In this document: one piece after another, positions 56,177 to 64,000 of the stretch
Layout of the letters: each line of letters opens with the position of its first letter
Numbering within the stretch: the first letter of the stretch is position 1
NCBI GenBank assembly: GCA_032622095.1
Contig: CP136068.1
Span: 116,239,509-116,303,508 of the forward strand
Source: Siphonodentalium dalli
Lineage: Eukaryota; Mollusca; Scaphopoda; Gadilida; Siphonodentaliidae
Length of the DNA: 64,000 bases
Direction of reading: 5' to 3'
Made by a program: the position numbers and the translations under genes
Notes under the pieces: generated by a model
The model's database searches: none
What the model saw: the letters and a program-made list of their open reading frames with translations, nothing else
What the model was told of the DNA's origin: nothing

Positions 56177-57404
56177 CAGAGGCGGACTGGCCGATCGGGA
56201 GACCGGGAAATTTCCCGATGGGCCGGAAAAATTATAATTCCATGTGATTTTCTATCAAGCGAGAAACCGATGGGTTTTTTTACGGTTTGGGGGGGGGGGG
56301 TATACATGGTTGGGCCGCCCAACCACAACTTGGGCCGCTAATGAAAACGACGTGGGCCGCCACATGTGTTGTGTAACCAGCACTCTCCTCACATAAATTC
56401 GAGAAGTGAATTCCATTTTACAACGGCATCTGAGATTATCCAGAGTGTAACCATATTTGGAACCGTCACTAAACAAGAATATATTGATTCGGAAATTAGT
56501 CCACGTTTAAAATGTTTTACTTCGGATAATGTGTACTGCCAATATATATATATAAATATATATATCACACGAGAAGCGAAAAACCGGCGAGGAAAGACAG
56601 CATTGAAGTTTGCGGGTTCCCCATGTGGGTATAATGTGACGTTCGGGGGGGGGGGGGCAGAGGCGGACTGGCCGATCGGGAGACCGGGAAAATTCCGGAC
56701 GTGGGCCGCCACATGTGTTGTTTAACCAACCGAACTGGCTAATCGTAATTTTGTCATTAAATGAACTTGTCAGCATCATATAACACCACCGTAAAGACCC
56801 CGCTAATCTCGAGATTTTAACGGTAACTCCCAGCTGTAAATCCGAAAAAAAATCTCACGCTCCCATCCCGGACCCTCCCCCAATTGAAATTTATAACAAA
56901 ATAGGAACGCTTCAGTTGATGTCAGTCTAGATGCTAGGATTCGCGACGTTCTTGTATATAGCTTTCAAAATTTTCTCACCCCGGGCCGAACAACCATGAA
57001 CAGCCCGGTTTGTCCTGGTCTCTTGCCCATAACCGTGTGCATTTGTCTGGAGTTAGACCGCTAGATGTTAGAATTTATGCAATTGTTCAGGTAAAAATAT
57101 CTGAATGGTCTCATACCGGGAATATATAGAACCATGGTTCATGAATATATACATGTAGTCTATTAGGCCACATGCAGGTGCAAACGGAATTATGCAAAAA
57201 CATGTATTTGGTCTGCATCTGATTCAAGGGGGGGGGGGGGTGGAAATGAAATTACGCAAAACATGTATTTGGTCTGATTCTGATTCAAGGGGGGGGGGGG
57301 GGGTGCAGTTGAAATTTCGAAGGTGGACCGTGGAACACCCGAACAGATGGGCCGGTATTATATTTTTATTTCCCGGGCCGGATTTTTGGCCCAGTCCGCC
57401 TCTG
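56177..57404. mobile_element. hAT-like DNA element with 8-bp TSD
   Basis: Ends CAGAGGCGGACTGGCC and GGCCCAGTCCGCCTCTG (16-17 bp, inverted) are flanked by identical ATTGGGAT at 56169-56176 and 57405-57412. CAG-type ends with 8-bp duplications fit hAT. Inside, a second copy of the left end starts at 56658 and a unit (AAAACATGTATTTGGTCTG to a G-run) is duplicated at about 57195-57300. No transposase ORF. The 119-codon and 152-codon frames cross repeats and G-runs and are not credible genes. Confidence 0.8.
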
Positions 57405-57412
57405 ATTGGGAT

Positions 57413-58108
57413 AGTGTCCGACTATAGGGCGATGTTAAGTTGGAATTTACCGGACAATTGTAAAAAAAATCGGTATCGCCCGGAAAGTTCGAACACAAGG
57501 GATGAAAATGAATTGTCCATGTTGGGCAATTTTGGTCTCCAACGGGGTGTTGTTGGGCATATCAAGTTAGACACTACTATACCAAACAAAGACACACCGG
57601 TCACATCCCACAACCCAGTGCCTTTGTACTGTATCTGTTTGCGTCCTTAGTTGCCCGAAATCATTAAACGTATCCCGGGGGCCTCATTCGCTGGCTCGAC
57701 ACTACCCATGCGTGAGGTAGGATTCTAATGTTAGATCTACCTCTGGAAACCACTCCAAGAAACTATCAAAGCGGAAACGCGCGGAGAAACAAATCCATCA
57801 AACGTGATATATCTCTTTGTCAGAGAGGCTGATGAAAGTCGGAATAGGATTCCGATACTATAACTATTCCAGAATTGGCTGCTTATCAGAGGATCACGAA
57901 GATATACAGCGAAGTGCATACACTCAACGCAGTGTACTGGTGGGTCATACTAAACGATTCTCCACAGTTTAATCTTTCGAAATCATTTATAAAGCCAATA
58001 GCTGTGATGTATGTATATCTCAGAAACGTCATTAAATCTTCCAACATAAAACGACGTTATTATGATTTACATCTTTGGGTGTGCGAGAGCCGCTTTGGAA
58101 TATTATAA
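57413..58108. other. no gene recognised
   Basis: Short ORFs without similarity. Confidence 0.3.
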
Positions 58109-58247
58109 GTTACGGACGCTTAGTAGTCGGACATGGTGTCATGTGAGGCGAAGTGAGATCAATATTAGGCGAGGCCGTAGGCCGACCCTAATATTGATCT
58201 CGCCGAGCCTCACATGACACCATATCCGACTACTAAGCGTCCCGTAA
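58109..58247. repeat. palindrome, 139 bp
   Basis: GTTACGGACGCTTAGTAGTC pairs with GACTACTAAGCGTCCCGTAAC (one bulge; shown without its outer G for the stem). Inner ATGGTGTCATGTGAGGC and GATCAATATTAGG also pair with their complements. Confidence 0.9.
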
Positions 58248-58283
58248 CGTATTTATTATGTCAGTGGACAAAATCCAAAATCC

Positions 58284-58526
58284 AAAATATTCGGGTATGC
58301 CGAAACGAGAGATAATCCCTTCCCAAAAAGCGTTTCTGATGATGAGAGCGGCTAGAGAAGAGCATACGAACAGGGCGTAGTCGATTTCGTTCGAGTACAC
58401 TTCGCTGCAGTGTACTCGAACGAAATCGACCACGCCCTGTTCGTATGCTCTTCTCCAGCCGCTCTCATCATCAGAAACTCTTTTTGGAAGGGATTATCTC
58501 TCGTTTCGGCATACCCGAATATTTTT
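58284..58526. repeat. near-perfect 243-bp palindrome
   Basis: Arms of about 118 bp, from AAATATTCGGGTATGCCGAA to TTCGGCATACCCGAATATTT, meet at the centre near 58405 (GTACACTTCGCTGCAGTGTAC). Only a handful of mismatches are visible. An 87-codon frame (58445-58708) starts inside the right arm. No family recognised. Confidence 0.93.
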
Positions 58527-59399
58527 ACCTTTCGTCGTTAGCCAAAGATGACTTGGTAGCAACCCTCCTCGGAAGTTCTCTTGAAACCCTAACAGAACAC
58601 ATATCCCACTGCCTCAATGAACTAGTACTATATTCTGCGAAGTACCTGTACGTCCTCAGCACAATGATCAGGAATGGCGTTCAGCGACCCGTCTCACGTC
58701 CATTGTAATTATCTTCTCAACACCCACGCATGTTGTAACGACTAACTTTCATATCTATTGGACAAATAAGATGTTCCTGCAACAAAAGCTGTCGTGAACA
58801 TTCAAGTTCATATATGCTTCACTCTCGTGGTTTCCAACACCTATCCATACTTGTACATAACGGCCCACCATACTGGCCAGGGGAGCCCACTTTAATCCAA
58901 CTGTAATTATATGTCATGTATATCGATCTCTCCTATACTTGGAGGTAATACAGATATCTCAATGGCTAATCCCCAGAAGTAGGACAACTTGTTGAGATTT
59001 ATAGTTAATTTATGAGTCTTAAACATTCCTCAAATATAAAATATATCGAATGCAGGTTTTGGTACTGTCTTTAAATTCGCCGAAAATGATTTTCGACAGA
59101 TATCACATTTCTTGGCGCCAAATTACACCAAAAATATCCCCGACAGAGTTTTCTGAAAAACAAGATGGTGGATAAGCACCTAATGTTGATTTCATATGGG
59201 GTCACTGACCTAATATGGGTTCATATACCGACACTATTTATCGACGCTGATTGGCTAATCGCAAGAGCTGGCATAATGAAGTATTATGTTGCTGTCTTAT
59301 ATAAAGAAGATATTGGCGCCGATGTGAGGTCCAATGGTAGTATGCGTTATAAATTGCTAAATTGTTCTGATATTCCTGGTTGTCGTGCATTAATCTAAA
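58527..59399. other. no gene recognised
   Basis: The frame continuing from the palindrome to 58708 (LVATLLGSSLETL block) is not recognised. Nothing else is supported. Confidence 0.3.
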
Positions 59400-59745
59400 A
59401 TCAGCACAATATCTGCTTATAACATAACTATATTTTAGGTTGATAATCTGCTTATAATCGCCTCATTTTGAATCGATAACGTGCTGAAAATGAGAGCGTT
59501 TTGTCACATTATCGACACATAATGAGGCGATTCTAAGAAGATTATGTGCGGACAATGACACTAATAAGCCAGCTGACTTTTCAGGTGTACGCTCTTTAAC
59601 ATGTGTTTTCACTGTGGTCTGTGCCATAAAGTGAAATAACGAGTAAGAGTCCATTATCTGCTTATCTCATAATCAAATAATCACATTATGTACCTATTTC
59701 ACATTATTGGTCGAACATGTGCGTATATCCGCGAGGATATGTTGC
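59400..59745 (+). mobile_element. HP foldback family, copy 2
   Basis: Same layout as 19385-19775: AATCTGCTTATAATCGCCTC, an inner hairpin with CACATTATCGACACATAATG, then TCAGGTGTACGCT, TGTGTTTTCACTGTGG, and a tail ending CGCGAGGATATGTTG. Confidence 0.7.
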
Positions 59746-59910
59746 ATAAATATTTATTGTGCATTAATTTAGACAACAATATGCCCCCAAAAAAGTATAA
59801 TCTTTACACCGCAGGTGGGACTCAAGTCTGTAGAAAATTGGTTTATCAATTATAAAAATGAGCAGTGTCTAACATCCGCTAGTAGGGTTCTCGTTTATTT
59901 CACTGTCTGT

Positions 59911-60268
59911 GGTTTGAGTTTAGTGTGCCTGTCATTTGCAGAATAAGGTCTCCAGAGGGTGAATTTAGTGACGCTATCCCGCATAGTGGGCTAGCATCAC
60001 TAAATTCACCCTATGGGAACCTCGATTTTACAATGTGTCGTCTGCCAATTTGGGGATAAAGAGAAACTAAGCTAAAAAAGAAATATAATCTATGTGAAAA
60101 TGTTCTATAGAAATTTGATATAAAGAAACTTTCTAGAGAAGATGGGCCTAAGAATTAGTTCATCAGAGGGTTAATTTGGTGATGCTAGATCGTTATGCGG
60201 GATAGTGTCACCGAATTCACCCTCTGGGGATCTCATTCTGCAAATGACAGGCACAGTAAACTGAGGCT
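59911..60268. mobile_element. foldback MITE with inner hairpins
   Basis: Outer GTGTGCCTGTCATTTGCAGA pairs with its complement at 60233-60255. Two inner copies of AGAGGGTGAATTTAGTGACG-like stem sequence each form their own hairpin (59957-60014 and 60166-60226). Confidence 0.8.
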
Positions 60269-60735
60269 TGGATCTCACTGACGTTAATGCAATTTTGTTT
60301 ATTCAACGGCATTTTTTTGTCCAGTGTATTTATCACAATGTAGACTTTAAAGTGTTCATTTCTATTATGCCTGGGATTCGACACACTCCCCTCTCAGTCT
60401 GTCTCGGTCATGTCGTTCTCACATTGTCTGAGTTATTGTTTTGTTGAGGCGCCTACAAATCAATGACCTCGCTACGCCAAGGTGAATGATCTTATAAGAC
60501 GCCCCAATTCAATAAATGCTGCAATATCGGTGATTATTTCTTGTTATAGTCTGAGTTATGGTCCCTGGTGGACTTAAGAAAGTCTCATCCCGCCCCTATG
60601 TTAAGGCAATCACACTGCAATCCAGGAGCTATTTATCCAATTACGAAAATTAGAATGCTGGGAGACTGGGAACGTCCACAAGTATATCAGGTCAATATAT
60701 CCACGGTCAGAGTATGGTGGTACATAGTGGACTCA

Positions 60736-61144
60736 CCACTTTGAGGGAACTACTCCTAGAGATTTGGTTCTCTACCGAGTTTCGTGAGCATTTTAGCGAC
60801 GATTCCGATTCTCTATCGACCACTCGCGGCATAAAACGTAAAAATCAACAGCATTAGAACAGTGTTTCGTGGGTTTCATATAGCTACCGTGAAATTAATC
60901 ACTGGCCATCAGTGTGTGTAAAAAGAAAGTAATCCCGAAATACACAGAAATTGACTTTTTATTTTCCAATTCCGATTCTCTGCTGAGGACGCCGATTCTC
61001 TACCGCGCGCTCGGTTCTCTGCAAATAACTCGATTCTCTGCCTTTGGTAGATTAGTATATGCCATCCGAAAACTTTGCTCGGTAGATAATGTAAATAAAG
61101 CTCGGTAGAGAACCAAATCGCCGGGAGTAGTTCCCCCACAGTGG
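60736..61144. mobile_element. MITE with 6-bp TSD
   Basis: CCACTTTGAGGGAACTACTC and GAGTAGTTCCCCCACAGTGG are inverted ends, and further in GATTTGGTTCTCTACCGAG pairs with CTCGGTAGAGAACCAAATC. GACTCA flanks both sides (60730-60735, 61145-61150). Superfamily not assigned. The interior is GATTCTCTGC-rich and non-coding. Confidence 0.72.
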
Positions 61145-61150
61145 GACTCA

Positions 61151-62167
61151 CCCCGTCGACACAAAAAGTAACTTTGGTTGTGAGCATAAATGTGGTTATT
61201 GTTGTCCGCCCAGATTAGACTTTGATAAATGGGCTACTGACAAATTTACATGTGAAGTTCAAATACTGGTTGCTAAAGTTTTCTACTATCCTGGCAATAG
61301 GGCTAACAATTCAAATGTAAAATAGGTGACCGTGACTCCAGTTAAAATCAATTCTGTCATAAACTGTATACAGGAACAATGCTCTGTGGGAAAATGTTCC
61401 TCAAAACCACATTTCCATGTATATTTTAGTATTAAATTATTGTTTAATTCAAGCTTTGGGGGCCCATATGATATTATAGAAATATATCATAAAATTGCAT
61501 ACATTATTAGGTTCCGCCATATGGGCGGCCGACTGATATAGCTATTTCAATAAACACAATGCTTTAAAAAAATTATGCGAATGTCACACAGCGCGCAGTT
61601 CACTCTGTATACAGGAGTCATTGTTCCTGTGTATATTTATAAAAGGGACTGTGGTCAGTGACGTATTGAACAGCTGCAGAAATTAGAATGAAATGCAAAA
61701 CATGAATATTCTATACTCCATTATCTTTATGGTGACCATTTGAGAAAGGCTAGCCGGCATAAAGTCATAACTAACACAAAATCATTATATTCTATCCGTT
61801 TATTCCTTGAAATCGTGTTTTACAAAGACATTTCGAGCTCTTTTTTATGAAAAAGCGTCATCATTTTCCGCAAAGATGTACCTAAAAGGAAGTTGATATA
61901 TTTTTGTTTTTCTTTGGCAATTCAAAAATTAGGATCCAACTGCAAAACAGAAAGCGGACAAAATCATTTTAACAATCCGGACAACACATTTTGATAAAAC
62001 ATTCACAAGTCACTCATTTGTTCTAATCGACATGCTTCTATTAATTATTTACAAATATCAGTTATTATTATTTCACATTAGTAATTAGTATACTCCACTC
62101 TATAAACATCCCTGACACTACTCGGGGTCCGGAATTTCAATCAAATTATTTTATTTTTTTTGCTATA
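61151..62167. other. no gene recognised; approach to LINE
   Basis: AT-rich. The 5' boundary of the following LINE is not defined. A frame at 62168-62362 (MYFHKRLFLLFALF...) is hydrophobic and overlaps the LINE ORF start by 11 bases; it may be 5' UTR. Confidence 0.3.
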
Positions 62168-62351
62168 ATGTATTTTCACAAACGATTGTTTCTTCTGTTT
62201 GCTCTCTTCTATGTCTTTCCCCACTTCTCTGTGTGTGTCGACACTTTCTTGGACGAGATATATCGATGGAACATTATAAACACATACCAACAGATACGGT
62301 GCTCCTGTATTGCTGGTCTAATCTGTCTGTTATTTTACTGTAATATTAGTC

Positions 62352-64000
62352 ATGGGAGTTGATATATGTGTGTATAGATTAGCAATCGGAGCGCACTATC
62401 TGTTCATGTCTTCTGTTAGCTTTCTTAAACAAATTAAATTACACCGGAAATTCCGAAGATCACGTAACTTTTGCTTCTGTAATCTTGCTGTTGCATCACT
62501 TCTTCTATGCCTTCTCTTAATTGCAGGTGATGTAAGTCCTAACCCCGGTCCCATGCACCAGCCGATACGTACCATATCAATTTTGCATTGTAATATCCGC
62601 AGTATCAGGCACAAGATTGAAAAATTCGAAGACGATGTCGACGATTTTTATATTCTGTGTTTTACTGAAACCCACCTCAGTGAACATTACTCATCAGAAA
62701 AACTCGCGATTTCTGGTTTTCAACCTCCAATTCGTAAAGATAGATCAGACTATGGTGGTGGTATAATTGCATATTTTTCTAATACAACTGGATTCCGTCG
62801 TTTGGATAGGCTAGAGTTTAATGACGATATTTTATGGTTTGAAGTGGGGACAAATAAAAAAATTATCCTATGTATGACATATAGATCAGAAAGGGAATGC
62901 CTGCCAGACTACTGGCAGAAATTGGAAGAAAAAATTGAAACTGCCCTGGAATATAACCCAGCTCTGGTGATAGTTGGGGACCTAAACTGTGATATGTTGA
63001 AGAAGATCGGCCCATTGCAAAAAATAACAGCAAAATTCAAGTTACATAATGTTATTATGGAACCCACTCGAGTCACATGTACAACCCAAACCCTTATAGA
63101 TCCGATTTTAGTTAGCGACGAGACGAACTTCATGAATCCGACTGTATCAAATCTTCGATTGTCCGATCATTACGCTACATCTGTTGAAATTGTAATGCAA
63201 ACTCAAGAGCCTCCCGTTAGGAAAACATCCGTGTGGAACTATTCCTGTGCAAACTTTCATGGAATGAACGCTGAAATAGCTGCAACAAAATGGTCCGATA
63301 TATTGTCGGCGAACTCTAGTGTTGATGTGAATACGTGCCTTGATAAATTTATGCAAAAGTATTTCGAAATAGCTCGATTGTATATATTCCTCATAATCAT
63401 TCACAATACGACCCCGTGATAAACCATGGTTTGACGGCAAAGTGAGACAATTGTTAAGACAACGTGACCGGTTGAGAAAGAAAGCCCTTAGAACTAATTT
63501 GCAAAGTGATTGGAACAAATTTAAAATTTTGAGAAACAAGGTGAATAACGCGAAAAAGTAAGCCAAAAAAGAATACATGTCGAACCTTGGCGAGTCTTTA
63601 TCTGTAAATACGCAACCAAAACAGTTTTGGCATATCGTGAAACAATTTATGAATACATCGCAAAACAAACAGATACCTCCACTTGTATACCAAGATAATT
63701 TATATAATGACGACCTACAAAAGGCAGAACTCTTGAATCGTATATTTGTTGAGAATGGTACACTCAAAGTTAATGGATCGAAGGTACCTGATTTCGCATA
63801 TCGAACAGACAAAACATTATCCGATATACAAATTTGCCAAGATGACATTACTACCATACTAAGACAGTTGCCCACAAATAAGGCGAGCGGACCCGACATT
63901 ATCAGCTATCGTATGCTGAAGGAAACACATTCTACAGTGAGCAAACCCCTTTATATCTTGTTTAAACTCTCACTAGAAACATCTGTATTCCCATCTGAAT
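62352..64000 (+). pseudogene. LINE ORF with 2A-like N-terminus, APE endonuclease and start of RT; broken and truncated by window end
   Basis: The ATG at 62352 opens 355 codons to 63419. Residues 1-40 are basic. Residues 45-58 (LAVASLLLCLLLIA) form a hydrophobic segment leading into the 2A-like GDVSPNPGP at 59-67. The APE endonuclease spans about 75-285, with N81, E106, D210 and N212 in GDLN, D250, and S271-D272-H273, so catalytic residues look intact. The frame then breaks. Typical linker sequence (YIPHNHSQ) appears in a second frame and RPRDKPWFDGK in a third at 63409, implying two small indels between about 63380 and 63410. A TAA follows at 63559-63561. After it the frame is open to the end, with the RT-start block NKASGPDIISYRMLK near 63874. 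The window ends inside the RT. Upstream 2A plus APE is known from CR1-like and related LINEs of sea urchins, amphioxus and molluscs. This copy is dead unless the breaks are sequencing errors. Confidence 0.85.
62526..62552 (+). other. 2A-like ribosome-skipping motif
   Basis: Encodes GDVSPNPGP. The skipping core NPG/P is exact; the usual acidic residue of DxExNPGP is serine here. It directly follows a hydrophobic, signal-like helix. If functional, the ribosome would release a 66-residue leader ending in glycine and continue from proline into the endonuclease-RT protein. Confidence 0.65.

Noticed and set aside
56366-57650. ORFs of 90-152 codons in the hAT-like element
   Set aside because: They cross G-runs and duplicated units, and have no transposase motif.
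63147-63899. 250-codon minus-strand ORF
   Set aside because: Antisense of the LINE endonuclease/RT linker; the plus strand carries the recognisable motifs.
1-64000. CRISPR arrays, bacterial operons, rRNA or tRNA genes
   Set aside because: The tandem repeats lack unique regular spacers, and no cloverleaf or rRNA sequence was seen. The sequence is clearly eukaryotic.

Overview
This window looks like intron and intergenic DNA from a repeat-rich, AT-rich animal genome. There are no operons, and every long ORF belongs to a retroelement. Non-LTR (LINE) fragments are of the APE-endonuclease type common in marine invertebrates. Small foldback/MITE families, a Helitron-like end and a GATTGATT...GTTTAACG repeat also fit a lophotrochozoan, probably a bivalve-like mollusc. 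That placement is inference from repeat types.

Layout. 1-3.7 kb: a 1.5 kb foldback, a foldback carrying a distinctive 67-bp palindrome, and another inverted repeat. 3.7-15.2 kb (+): the only host-gene candidate, a phase-consistent exon set (3700-3813, 13150-13287, 14498-14678) ending in a 10-cysteine, probably secreted domain. Its introns hold a 618-bp element with a 9-bp target duplication, a 2.6 kb CACTA-like element ending 13 bp before an exon, and a palindrome-bearing MITE. 15.4-25 kb: MITEs, a Helitron-like unit with an internal satellite (20627-23561) and more foldbacks. 25.2-28.8 kb (-): a LINE with one uninterrupted endonuclease plus reverse-transcriptase ORF. 29.6-34.8 kb: tandem repeat arrays. 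34.8-39.0 kb: a LINE ORF1 and three LINE C-terminal relics. 40-51 kb: dispersed repeats, a direct duplication at 42.6-44.6 kb, a LINE relic with a deletion derivative 5 kb away, and an element bounded by inverted 16-bp arrays. 51.7-61.2 kb: long near-perfect palindromes, a 19-bp satellite grown inside a foldback element, piggyBac-like and hAT-like elements. 62.2-64.0 kb (+): a decayed LINE whose ORF begins with a hydrophobic segment and a 2A-like ribosome-skipping motif; it runs off the window.

The main theme is mobile DNA built from palindromes. One 67-bp near-perfect palindrome recurs about 15 times and sits, usually in pairs, inside two element families with different termini (TTAA-flanked and TA-flanked). 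Other foldbacks nest in each other, seed satellites, and one transposon end could supply a splice acceptor to the host gene. LINE residue numbers are counted from the ORF opening stated in each entry. Boundaries come from eye alignment and carry errors of a few bases. Functional calls rest on motif recognition, not on a database search.
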